Shown: positions 30,923-39,867 of the stretch, one piece after another
How positions within the stretch are numbered: the stretch's first letter is position 1
How the letters are laid out: the number at the start of each line of letters is the position of its first letter
NCBI GenBank assembly: GCA_903832325.1
Contig: CAILBC010000012.1
Span: 20,379 to 84,378 of the forward strand
Source of the DNA: an uncultured Sphingomonadales bacterium
GTDB taxonomy: Bacteria > Pseudomonadota > Alphaproteobacteria > Sphingomonadales > Sphingomonadaceae
Length of the DNA stretch: 64,000 nucleotides
Direction of reading: 5' to 3'
Notes under the pieces: model-generated
Told to the model about the DNA's origin: nothing
Seen by the model: the letters and a program-made list of their open reading frames with translations, nothing else
Database searches by the model: none
Translations under genes and position numbers: made by a program

Positions 30923-32839
30923 ATGGCTGACATCTCGCTCAATCTCGCGAATCCGGTGCCGCAAGTCGGCGCAATCGCCCGGATCGCCGAAAAGGCCGGC
31001 GCCTCTTGGCAGCTGCGCGTGGTGATCATGTGGCTGGTGCTGGTGCTCATGCTGCTGGCGATCGACGCGCCGCAGATTGCGGTGGGCCGCTTTGGCGATC
31101 CCGATGATGCGCTGCGCCTGATGGAAGTGCGCGATCTGATCGCCGGGCAAAGCTGGTTCGATCTTCATCAATACCGCATTGCCGCCCCCGAAGGCGTGCC
31201 GATGCACTGGTCCCGGCTGGTCGATATTCCGTTGGCGGCGATGATTCTGGCGCTGCGCCCGCTGGTGGGCATGGCCTGGGCCGAAACCGTGACCGTGGTC
31301 GCGGTGCCGCTGCTTACCCTGCTGGCCACGCTGATGCTGGTGGGGCGGATGACCGCCAAATTCTTCGATACCGAAACCGTGGGCATTGCCTGCCTCGTTA
31401 CCGGAATCGGCGGGCCGCTGCTGTTTCAGATGACGCCGATGCGGATCGATCATCACGGCTGGCAGGTCGTGCTCGCACTGGTTGCGCTCAATGGCCTGGC
31501 CGCGCGCGATGCGCTGCGCGGCGGGCTGGTGATCGGCGCGGCGCTGGCGGCACTGCTGGCGATTTCGATCGAGGGTCTGCCGATCACCGCGGTGTTTCTG
31601 GCGGTGCTCGCGTTGCGCGGGCTAAGGCCGGACGGCCAAGCTGCCGCAGGCTACACTGGACTGCCTGCCGCAGGCTATAAAGGACCGGCCGCCGCAGGCT
31701 ACACTGGACTGCCCGCCGCAGGCTACACTGGACTGGCCGCGGCCAGCACGGCGCTGGCAGGGGCCAGCCTGGCGATTTTCCTGGGCACGCGCGGTCTGGG
31801 CGATCTGGCCACGCATTGCGACCAGATTTCGCCGATCCACATTGCGCTGTTTGCCGTGATCATGGCCGGATGCAGCGCGATCGCGGTGCTGCGGCCGCAG
31901 CGCATGGCGCTGGCGCTGGGCATGCTGGGGGCAACGGTTGCAGCCACGGCTGCGCTCTATCTGGGCGTGGCCCCGCAATGCCGGGGCGGCGCGTTCGTCG
32001 CGCTGGACCCGATGGTCTATCACTACTGGTACGAAGGCGTCGCCGAAGGCATGCCGTTCTGGCACCTGCCGCTGGCCATCGCGATCGAAACGGTGGGCGT
32101 GCCGCTGGTCGGGCTGGCATCGCTGGCGGTGCTGTGGTTCGATGCCGCTGACGCCGCACAGCGGGCCTGGTGGCGCGATCATGCGCTGGTGCTCGCCGGT
32201 GCGCTGCTGATCGGCGGCTGCGTGGCGCGGGCATCGGCCACCGCCTGTGCGCTGGCGGCCATTCCCACCGGCGCGGCAGTGCTGCGCGCGATCATCGCCT
32301 TGCGCACGGTGGCGCCGCTGCGCCGCACCGCCGGCTATATCGGCATTCTGGTGCTGCTGATGCCGCCCTTGCCGGTGATCGCATTTGAACGGGCCCGCGC
32401 GCTGATTCCCGATCACACCGGCGCGCGCACGGTTTCGGCCGACATGCCGCTGTCATCGCAATGCAAATACCGCGTGGCGGCGCGGGCGCTGAATGCCCTA
32501 CCCGCAACCGACCTGTTCCTGCCGCTGGATATCGGCCCCGACATTCTGGTGCGCACGCACCAGCGCGTGGTGGCCACCGGCCATCATCGCGGTGCCGCGG
32601 GCATGCGCGATGTGATTGCCGCGTTTCTGGGCACGCCGGACCAGGCGCACGCCATCGTGCGCCGCCGCCATGCCACGATGATCGCGATCTGCCCGGACAT
32701 TCCGGAGCCGGCCAATTACCGGTATTACGCGCCCGACGGGTTCATGGCGCAACTGCTGCGGGGCAAAACCCCGGCCTGGCTGGAGCCGGTCGACCTGGCG
32801 CCCGGCAGCAACCTGAAATTCTGGCGCGTGAAATCCTGA
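30923..32839 (+). CDS. Multi-pass membrane protein, putative GT-C-type glycosyltransferase
   Basis: The 638-residue protein has a hydrophobic helix at about residues 33-50, then FGDPDDALRLMEVRD with acidic residues (Asp59, 61, 62) in the first periplasmic loop, as in GT-C enzymes. EGVPMHWSRLVD and MRIDHHGWQ follow, then many more membrane helices and a C-terminal soluble domain. The family is common in Sphingomonadales. It probably moves a sugar from a lipid carrier in the periplasm; the linked FAD enzyme supports glycan work. An in-frame 24-bp x4 repeat sits between helices near residues 241-272. Its stop abuts the stop of the convergent transglutaminase with no gap. Confidence 0.7.
   Translation: MADISLNLANPVPQVGAIARIAEKAGASWQLRVVIMWLVLVLMLLAIDAPQIAVGRFGDPDDALRLMEVRDLIAGQSWFDLHQYRIAAPEGVPMHWSRLVDIPLAAMILALRPLVGMAWAETVTVVAVPLLTLLATLMLVGRMTAKFFDTETVGIACLVTGIGGPLLFQMTPMRIDHHGWQVVLALVALNGLAARDALRGGLVIGAALAALLAISIEGLPITAVFLAVLALRGLRPDGQAAAGYTGLPAAGYKGPAAAGYTGLPAAGYTGLAAASTALAGASLAIFLGTRGLGDLATHCDQISPIHIALFAVIMAGCSAIAVLRPQRMALALGMLGATVAATAALYLGVAPQCRGGAFVALDPMVYHYWYEGVAEGMPFWHLPLAIAIETVGVPLVGLASLAVLWFDAADAAQRAWWRDHALVLAGALLIGGCVARASATACALAAIPTGAAVLRAIIALRTVAPLRRTAGYIGILVLLMPPLPVIAFERARALIPDHTGARTVSADMPLSSQCKYRVAARALNALPATDLFLPLDIGPDILVRTHQRVVATGHHRGAAGMRDVIAAFLGTPDQAHAIVRRRHATMIAICPDIPEPANYRYYAPDGFMAQLLRGKTPAWLEPVDLAPGSNLKFWRVKS
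31643..31738 (+). repeat. 24-bp x4 in-frame array (AAGYTGLP)4 in the membrane protein
   Basis: Units start at 31643, 31667, 31691 and 31715 and code for AAGYTGLP, AAGYKGPA, AAGYTGLP and AAGYTGLA. Copies 1, 3 and 4 are nearly identical in DNA, which points to recent expansion. The array lies in a loop just after a membrane helix (LAVLALRGLR). Confidence 0.95.
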
Positions 32840-33784
32840 TTATGCCGCCCCCACGGGGGCAACATCCACCGACACCGTCATCGTCTGCCCGGCGCCGCCG
32901 TGGAACACCCCGTCCAACGGGGCAACATCGGCATAATCGCGCCCCATCGCGGTAAAGATGTGATCCGATCGCGCCAGCGTATCGTTGGTCGGATCAAACC
33001 CGATCCAGCCCAGTTCATCGCCGCACCACAGGCAGGCCCAGGCGTGGGTGGCATCGGCCCCCACCAGCCGCGGCTGCCCCGGCGGGGGGATCGTGCGCAA
33101 ATAGCCGCTGACATAGGCAGCCGGAATGCCGTGCGCGCGCGCGGCCACGATCATCACATGCGCAAAATCCTGGCACACCCCGTGCCGCGCATGAAACGCC
33201 GCCTCGGGCAGGGTTTCGGTGGTGGTGGCGGCGCCATCATACGCGAATTCTTCGTGGATCGCGCGCATCAGCGCGCTGCCCGCCGCCAGAACGCCCTGCT
33301 GCGTGGGGAAAAACCGCGCCGCCCAGGCCGCAATCGCCGGCGAACTGGGCGCCATGGGAGAGGGATAGAGATAGCTGGCCGGGCCCATCGCGGCAAGATC
33401 GCGGCTGGCCCCGGCGCGGGTGCGCACTTGCGCCACGGTCGGCCCGCCCATCGCTCCGGCCTCTCCCCCGTAGTCATCGGCCAGCGGCAAAGGCGCATCG
33501 GGCGCATACATCGCCGCGATCAGCGTCGGTTCCGATACGTCGACGCGAAACCGGCTTTCTATGCGCAGGCGCGACAGCGGCTGGCGGATGATCAGGCGGC
33601 TGCGATTGACCACAAAGGGCCCGGCTTCGTCCTGGATCGACCACGGCACCGGATCGATCGTGAGGCGAAAGCTTTCCAGCATTTGCCCCGGCCAGGGCGC
33701 CGGACGCAGCCGCAGATTGAACCGCGCCAGCCGAACCGGGCTGGCATAGCGGACCGTGGTCACATGGCGGATATCGTAGAGCAC
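32840..33784 (-). CDS. Transglutaminase-like cysteine peptidase/amidase
   Basis: The 314-residue protein has an N-terminal beta domain (bacterial transglutaminase-like N-terminal region, with RLARFNLRLRPAPW) and a transglutaminase core. The catalytic Cys is in GVCQDFAHVM, the His in THAWACLW and the Asp in GFDPTNDT. I chose the GTG at 33784 because the sequence upstream in this frame is a shadow of the preceding gene. It is the last gene of a three-gene minus-strand unit with the ATP-grasp/alpha-E and DUF2126 genes, a set predicted by comparative genomics to make or cut amide bonds in an unknown peptide. Confidence 0.93.
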   Translation of the reverse strand: MLYDIRHVTTVRYASPVRLARFNLRLRPAPWPGQMLESFRLTIDPVPWSIQDEAGPFVVNRSRLIIRQPLSRLRIESRFRVDVSEPTLIAAMYAPDAPLPLADDYGGEAGAMGGPTVAQVRTRAGASRDLAAMGPASYLYPSPMAPSSPAIAAWAARFFPTQQGVLAAGSALMRAIHEEFAYDGAATTTETLPEAAFHARHGVCQDFAHVMIVAARAHGIPAAYVSGYLRTIPPPGQPRLVGADATHAWACLWCGDELGWIGFDPTNDTLARSDHIFTAMGRDYADVAPLDGVFHGGAGQTMTVSVDVAPVGAA

Positions 33785-33794
33785 CGGATTTCCG

Positions 33795-36377
33795 TCACGC
33801 CAGCAGGTTGTCGCCGGTGGCTTTCCGGCTTTTTTCGTATTGCAGGAAATAGCGCGCGGCGATCGTGTCTGACAGCGCGAGCAGCCGCCGTTCGGTTTCC
33901 TCCAGCAAGGCGATGTCAAATTCCTCGATCGTCACCGCGCGCAGCGGGCCCTGCAGCGCCTGCGCCTCGCGCAAGGGGGCTTCGGGCATCATGTCTTCGC
34001 CCAGGCTGGGCAGCGCGGCCACGTGATCGCAGATCGCGTTGACCTGAAACATCAGGCTGCGCGGATTGTCGGGATCGAGCAGCAGCAGATCGAGCACCGG
34101 ATCGCGGCGCGGCCCGGTCAGATAGCGCGCGCGATAGGTGATCTGGCTGTCCGACAGATCGAGCAGCACGCCCAGCGATTCGGCATGATCGGCATCGCCC
34201 AGCGCGGCGACCGTGGCGCAGATCCCCAGCGCGCGTTCCAGCCGCCGGCCAAGATCGAGAAACCGCCACGACGGGCCGCGGTTGAAGTTTTCCGCCAGCA
34301 GGCCCGACAGCGCGCTCAACCGTTCGATCAGTTCGCGCGCGATGCGCAACAGCGCGCCGGTGCGATGCGAATCGAATTGCGGCAGCGGGCGGCTGACAAT
34401 CCTCCAGAAATCAGGCGTCAACCGGTCGCGCAAAGTCAACCCGGCGGCGCGAAAGCGCGACAGGATCGTGCCCACCCCGCCCGGCAGCGCCATTTCCGAC
34501 AACGCCGCGCGCGCCACTTGCGCAATCGGCAGCCGCGCCGTGGCGCGCGAAATCGCACCCCATTCCACCAGCAGGCCCAGCAGCGCGCGAACCGTCTCGG
34601 GGTTGTTGCCGGCCGAAGCGTCCACTTCGATCATGCTGCCCAGCACCGCGCGAATCACGCGCAGCGTCATTTCGGCGCGTTCGCCATAGCGCGCAAACCA
34701 ATAGAGGTTGTCTGCGGCCTGGCTGGCGAGGATGCCTCCGCCGCGCCGCACTTTGGGCGTTTCATCCAGGCGCGTCGCCACCGGCGAAGCCGGCGGCGCA
34801 CGATCGACAATGCACACATCGGCGGAAAGGTCGCCTTCGCCCATCCAGCCGCTTTGCATGTCATCCGATGGCGAAAGCCGGGCAAAGCCGCCGGGCATGA
34901 CCTGCCACGCGCCATCGGCACCGCGCGCCACAAACGCGCGCAAGGTAAAGGCGCGCGGCACGAACCGTTCATCCACCAGCGCCGGCGTGGTCGCCAGCCG
35001 CACGATTTCCTGCCCGCAATAATCGAGCGGCCGGCGCTCCATCGCGGCCAGCAGATTGTCGCGGCTGACCCGTGACAGCGTGCCGCCGGCCAGGCCGCGC
35101 CCCGCCGGCAGGCCTTCGACCTTACGCCCGAAGGCAGAGGTCATCACCAGTTCGTCCAGCCGTTCGCGCACCGCCGCGGCCTGATCGGCCTGGCCGCACC
35201 ACCAGGTGGCGACATTGGGCAAAATCGGGTCTTCGCCGCGCAGGACCCCGCACAGATGGGGCAGAAACGCGGCAAAGGCCGGCGATTCAAGCACTTCGGC
35301 GCCGGGCGCATTGATCAGCTCGACCCCGCCGCGCAGCCATGCCTCAAACCCGTCGGGCACGCCGATTTCGCTGCGCGAATCGAACGCCAGCGGATCGAGC
35401 GCATTGGTATCGATCCACCGCCACAGCGCGTCGATCCGTTTCGGCCCGGCGATTGTGCGCACATAGAGCCGATCATCGCTGACCGTCAGATCGCGCCCTT
35501 CGACCAGCGGAAACCCCAGATAGCGCGCCAGATGCGCCTGTTCGGGATAGGACTGGTTGAGCCGCCCCGGGGTCAGCAGCGCGATGCGCGGCGATTCGCG
35601 CGAACAGACCCGCGCCATGCCGCTGCGCAGTTCGGCAAAGAACCCCGCCAGCCGCCGCACATGCACATCGCCCAGCAGTGCGCCGGTGCTGCGCGACAGC
35701 GCCAGCCGGTTTTCCAGTGCATAGCCCACGCCGTTGGCCAGCCGCAGCCGATCACCCAGCACGCGCCATTGCCCACCCGGCCCGCACACCAGATCGGCCG
35801 CATAGACCGACACGAAGGGCACTTGCGCGCCATTTTCCGGCGCTTTCGCTTCAGTGTGCCGTGCCTCTGCCAGCCGTGCGGCGCGCGCGCGCACCACATT
35901 GCGTGCAAAAAACCGGCTGCCGGCAACCAAAGTGGCGGGCAGGTGGCCCTCGGCGATCAGCCGCTGCGGCCCATAGATATCGGCGGTTACCGCCTCGATC
36001 AGTTCTGCCCGCTGAATCAGGCCGCGTTCGATTTCGCTCCATTGCGCCGCGCCGATCACCAGCGGCATCGGCGACAGCGGCCAGGCGCGTTCCTCCGAAT
36101 CGCCGGTCATGCGAAAGCTGAGGCCGAATTCCTGGATCTGCCGCGCCACCAGCTCGGCCACCGAACCCCCGGCATCTTCACGCAGCGCGGTCAGCCCTTT
36201 GGCCAGCGCCTGCCATTGCGCCGCGACATCGGGACCGGCCAGCCGATACAGATCGAGCGCATCGGCGGCAGGGGCGTAGTCCTTCAGCCGGGCGCGCGGT
36301 TCTGCTGCAGCCGCCTGTGCCTTTGCTGCCTGGGCTTTGGACGCCCGTGCCGGCGGCGATGCAGGCCGCGTTGCCAC
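33795..36377 (-). CDS. Circularly permuted ATP-grasp / alpha-E fusion protein
   Basis: The 860-residue protein fuses two usually linked families. The N-terminal half (to about residue 520) is a circularly permuted type 2 ATP-grasp domain with LTPGRLNQSYPEQAHLARYLG, EGRDLTV, and YCGQEIVRLATTPAL. The C-terminal half (from ASQAADNLYWFARYGERAEM on, about residues 550-850) is the helical alpha-E domain. ATP-grasp enzymes join an amine to an acid with ATP, so this is a likely peptide ligase. It lies 4 bp after the DUF2126 stop and 10 bp before the transglutaminase gene. Confidence 0.93.
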   Translation of the reverse strand: MATRPASPPARASKAQAAKAQAAAAEPRARLKDYAPAADALDLYRLAGPDVAAQWQALAKGLTALREDAGGSVAELVARQIQEFGLSFRMTGDSEERAWPLSPMPLVIGAAQWSEIERGLIQRAELIEAVTADIYGPQRLIAEGHLPATLVAGSRFFARNVVRARAARLAEARHTEAKAPENGAQVPFVSVYAADLVCGPGGQWRVLGDRLRLANGVGYALENRLALSRSTGALLGDVHVRRLAGFFAELRSGMARVCSRESPRIALLTPGRLNQSYPEQAHLARYLGFPLVEGRDLTVSDDRLYVRTIAGPKRIDALWRWIDTNALDPLAFDSRSEIGVPDGFEAWLRGGVELINAPGAEVLESPAFAAFLPHLCGVLRGEDPILPNVATWWCGQADQAAAVRERLDELVMTSAFGRKVEGLPAGRGLAGGTLSRVSRDNLLAAMERRPLDYCGQEIVRLATTPALVDERFVPRAFTLRAFVARGADGAWQVMPGGFARLSPSDDMQSGWMGEGDLSADVCIVDRAPPASPVATRLDETPKVRRGGGILASQAADNLYWFARYGERAEMTLRVIRAVLGSMIEVDASAGNNPETVRALLGLLVEWGAISRATARLPIAQVARAALSEMALPGGVGTILSRFRAAGLTLRDRLTPDFWRIVSRPLPQFDSHRTGALLRIARELIERLSALSGLLAENFNRGPSWRFLDLGRRLERALGICATVAALGDADHAESLGVLLDLSDSQITYRARYLTGPRRDPVLDLLLLDPDNPRSLMFQVNAICDHVAALPSLGEDMMPEAPLREAQALQGPLRAVTIEEFDIALLEETERRLLALSDTIAARYFLQYEKSRKATGDNLLA

Positions 36378-36381
36378 CCGT

Positions 36382-39300
36382 TCAGGCCAGCCAGGCCGGG
36401 CGGCGCAGATCGAGTGTCATGGCAAATTCCCCCGGGTGTTCGGCCGGCGGTGGCGCCAGCTTTCCGGGACTATGGCCGTGCGACTGGAATCGGGCAAGCC
36501 GGCGCGCTTCGGCTTCATAGGCATTCACCGGCACGGTATCGTAATTGCGCCCGCCCGGATGCGCGACATGATAGACGCAGCCACCCAGCGACCGGCCCGA
36601 CCAGGTATCGAGCACATCGAACGTCAGCGGCGCATGCGGCGGCATCTGCGGATGAAGGCAATTGGCGGGCATCCACGCCTTGTACCGCACAGCGCCCACG
36701 CCTTCGCCCGGAACCCCGCCCGTGCCGACGGTTGGCACCATCGGCACGCGGCGGCCATTGCAGGTGACCACGTGGCGCCCGTCGACCAGGCCGGTGGCAC
36801 GCACCTGCAACCGTTCGGTCGAAGCATCGACATAGCGCACCGTGCCGCCGATCGCGCCGGTTTCGCCCAGCACGTTCCATGGTTCGAGCGCATGGCTGAT
36901 TTCCAGCGTGACCCCGCCCGCATCGACTGTGCCATGCACGGGAAAGCGGAACTGCCGCTGCGCTTCGAACCAGACGGGATCGAAATGGTATCCGCCGCCG
37001 CGCAGATCGGCCAGCACATCGAGGAAATCGGCCCAGACCCAATGCCCCAGCATGAACCGGTCATGCAGCCGCGTGCCCCAGCGCACCAGCGGCCCATCCT
37101 GCGGTTCGCGCCAGAACCACGCAGTCAACGCGCGGATGAGCAACTGCTGCGCCAGCGCCATGCGCGGTTCCGGCGGCATTTCAAAGCCGCGGAATTCAAC
37201 CAGGCCCAGCCGCCCGGTCGGGCCATCGGGCGAAAACAGCTTGTCGATGCAGATTTCGGTGCGGTGGGTGTTGCCCGTCACATCGACCAGCAGATTGCGA
37301 AACAGCCGATCGACCACCCAGGCCGGCGGCTGCGGCGCCGAAGGGCCGGGCACTTGCGCCAGCGCGATTTCCAGCTCGTACAGCGCATCATGGCGCGCTT
37401 CGTCAATACGCGGCGCCTGGCTGGTCGGGCCGATGAACAGCCCCGAAAACAGATAGCTGAGCGAAGGATGGCGCTGCCAGTAGATCAGGAACGATTTCAG
37501 CAGATCGGGCCGGCGGATGAACGGCGAATCGAGCAGGGTCGGCCCGCCCAGCACGATATGGTTGCCCCCGCCGGTGCCCGTGGCGCCGCCATCGATCATG
37601 AACTTGTCGGCGGTCAGCCCGACGTCGCGCGCGACTTCGTACAGTGTTTCGGTAATCGCGACTTGTTCGCGCCACGATGCCGCGGGCTGGATGTTCACCT
37701 CGATCACGCCGGGATCGGGGGTGACTTTCAGCACCATCAGCCGGGGATCGGGCGGCGGGGGATAGCCTTCGATGCGCACCGGCAGGCCGGTCTGTTCGGC
37801 CACGACCTCCACGCTGGCAACCAGATCGAGATAGTCCTCCAGCGTTTCGACCGGCGGGATGAACACGCACAAGTGATCGCCGCGCGGTTCGACCGTGATC
37901 GCGGTGCGCACCGCGCCTTCGATCAGCACTTGTTCGACATAGCCCTGCCCGCCCGCCTGCGGCTCGGCCTGGCCCGGATCGGTGGCAACGCGCTGGTGGG
38001 CCTGATCGGCGTGCTGCTGGTTCGCGGCGCGCCCGATTTGCGCCCGCGCCTGCGCCTCGGCGCGCAGATCGGGCAGGTCTCCGCGTGGTTCGGCCGGATC
38101 GCGCGGGTGGATATAGGGATAGGCCGCCGGCGGCACATGCGGCAGCGAACCCAGCGGCAGGCGATAGCCCAGCGCCGAATCGCCCGGCACCGCAAACAGC
38201 ACGCCGCGCCGCACTTTCCACCGTTCCGACCGCCAGTGCCGCGCCGGGTGGCGCTGGCTGGCCTGCCACCAGGCCTGAATCGGCAGGACATAGCCCACCG
38301 GGCGGGTCAGCCCGCGCTGAAACGTGCGCATGATCCGCGCGCGTTCTTCGGGATCTTCGATCTGCGGATCGGTGGGCGTGGTGTTGGCGGGCAATTGCGC
38401 CTCACGCACGATCCATTCGATCGCATCTTCATAAACGGGGTGCGCAAAATCGGCATCGACGCCAAGCGTGACGGCAACTTCGTGCAAAAACCGTTCGGCA
38501 TCGGCCGCATCGACGGTGTCTGTTTTGGCAGGATCTGCCGAAGCTGCCCCCGGTATCGTGCTGGCGGCAATCAGCGCGCCATCGTTCCACACCGGCACGC
38601 CATCCTTGCGCCAATAGATCGAATAGCCCCAGCGCGGCAGGCTTTCGCCCGGATACCATTTGCCCTGCCCGTGATGGAGCAGCGAGCCGGGCGCGAACCG
38701 GTCGCGCAAGTTGCGGATCAACCGGTCGGCAAAGGCCGCCTTGGTCGGCCCGACAGCGTCGGCATTCCATTCCGGCGCCTCGAAATCGCCATCGCGCACA
38801 AAGGTCGGTTCGCCGCCCATGGTCAGCCGCACGTCGCCCGCCACCAGATCGGCATCGACCGCATCGCCCAGTGCCATGACCGCATCCCAGCGATCATCGG
38901 TGAACGGCCGGGTAATGCGCACCGCCTCGGCAATGCGCGAAACCTGCATTTCAAAACGGAAATCGGCGTGGACCTGTTCCATCACCGTGCCGTCGATCGG
39001 CGCGGCGGAGCGGTAATGCGGCGTGGCGCAAAGCGGAATGTGCCCTTCGCCGGCAAACAGCCCCCAGGTGGCATCCAGCCCCAGCCAGCCCGCGCCGGGA
39101 ATATAGACTTCGGTCCAGGCGTGCAGATCGCAAACATCCTGCGCCACCCCGCGCGGGCCATCGACCGCGGCCACATCCGGGGTCAGCTGGATCGAATAGC
39201 CCGATACGAACCGCGCCGCAAAACCCAGCCGGCGCAGCAACTGGACCATCAGCCAGGCCGAATCGCGGCACGATCCCTGCGCCACGGTCAGCGTTTCCTC

Positions 39301-39810
39301 GGGCGTCTGCACCCCCGGTTCCATGCGGATGATATAGCCTATTGCCGCATTCACCGCCTGGTTGATCGCCACCAGAAAATCGATCGTGCGGCCCTGATGA
39401 TTGCGAAACCGGTCATGCAGCGCATCAAACAGCGCGCCTTGCGGTTCGATTTCGAAATAGGGGGTCAGATCCTCGGCCAGCGCCGCGTCATAGGCAAAAG
39501 GATAGGTTTCGGCGTATTCCTCGACAAAGAAATCGAAGGGATTGATCACCGCCAGTTCGGCCAGCAGATCGACCTCGATCGCGAAATGATCGACCGGATC
39601 GGGAAACACCACGCGCGCCTGCCAATTGCCCAGCGGGTCCTGCTGCCAATTGATGAAATGGTTCGCCGGGCTGATCTTCAGCGCATAGTTGGGCACCGCG
39701 GTGCGGCTGTGCGGCGCCGGGCGCAGCCGGATCACCTGCGGGCCCAGCCGCACCGGACGGGCATAGTCATATCGGGTGAGGTGGTGCAGGCCGGCCTTGA
39801 TCATGGCCAC
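36382..39810 (-). CDS. Transglutaminase-DUF2126 protein
   Basis: The 1142-residue protein has an N-terminal transglutaminase domain with the Cys181 (QGSCRDSAW), His230 (DLHAWTEVY), Asp246 (GLDATWG) triad. A C-terminal DUF2126 region follows, with many conserved blocks ([35 protein letters not shown]). The N-terminal domain may be an amidase or peptidase. DUF2126 has no known activity; a glutamine-synthetase-like amidoligase fold has been proposed for related regions. It is the first gene of the cluster and begins 57 bp after the stop of an exported S9 peptidase on the same strand. Confidence 0.93.
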   Translation of the reverse strand: MAMIKAGLHHLTRYDYARPVRLGPQVIRLRPAPHSRTAVPNYALKISPANHFINWQQDPLGNWQARVVFPDPVDHFAIEVDLLAELAVINPFDFFVEEYAETYPFAYDAALAEDLTPYFEIEPQGALFDALHDRFRNHQGRTIDFLVAINQAVNAAIGYIIRMEPGVQTPEETLTVAQGSCRDSAWLMVQLLRRLGFAARFVSGYSIQLTPDVAAVDGPRGVAQDVCDLHAWTEVYIPGAGWLGLDATWGLFAGEGHIPLCATPHYRSAAPIDGTVMEQVHADFRFEMQVSRIAEAVRITRPFTDDRWDAVMALGDAVDADLVAGDVRLTMGGEPTFVRDGDFEAPEWNADAVGPTKAAFADRLIRNLRDRFAPGSLLHHGQGKWYPGESLPRWGYSIYWRKDGVPVWNDGALIAASTIPGAASADPAKTDTVDAADAERFLHEVAVTLGVDADFAHPVYEDAIEWIVREAQLPANTTPTDPQIEDPEERARIMRTFQRGLTRPVGYVLPIQAWWQASQRHPARHWRSERWKVRRGVLFAVPGDSALGYRLPLGSLPHVPPAAYPYIHPRDPAEPRGDLPDLRAEAQARAQIGRAANQQHADQAHQRVATDPGQAEPQAGGQGYVEQVLIEGAVRTAITVEPRGDHLCVFIPPVETLEDYLDLVASVEVVAEQTGLPVRIEGYPPPPDPRLMVLKVTPDPGVIEVNIQPAASWREQVAITETLYEVARDVGLTADKFMIDGGATGTGGGNHIVLGGPTLLDSPFIRRPDLLKSFLIYWQRHPSLSYLFSGLFIGPTSQAPRIDEARHDALYELEIALAQVPGPSAPQPPAWVVDRLFRNLLVDVTGNTHRTEICIDKLFSPDGPTGRLGLVEFRGFEMPPEPRMALAQQLLIRALTAWFWREPQDGPLVRWGTRLHDRFMLGHWVWADFLDVLADLRGGGYHFDPVWFEAQRQFRFPVHGTVDAGGVTLEISHALEPWNVLGETGAIGGTVRYVDASTERLQVRATGLVDGRHVVTCNGRRVPMVPTVGTGGVPGEGVGAVRYKAWMPANCLHPQMPPHAPLTFDVLDTWSGRSLGGCVYHVAHPGGRNYDTVPVNAYEAEARRLARFQSHGHSPGKLAPPPAEHPGEFAMTLDLRRPAWLA

Positions 39811-39867
39811 AGACCTAGCGCGTTCTCGTGCTGCGCCGCAATGTCGAATGCCGGCAAACGGGGCGTG

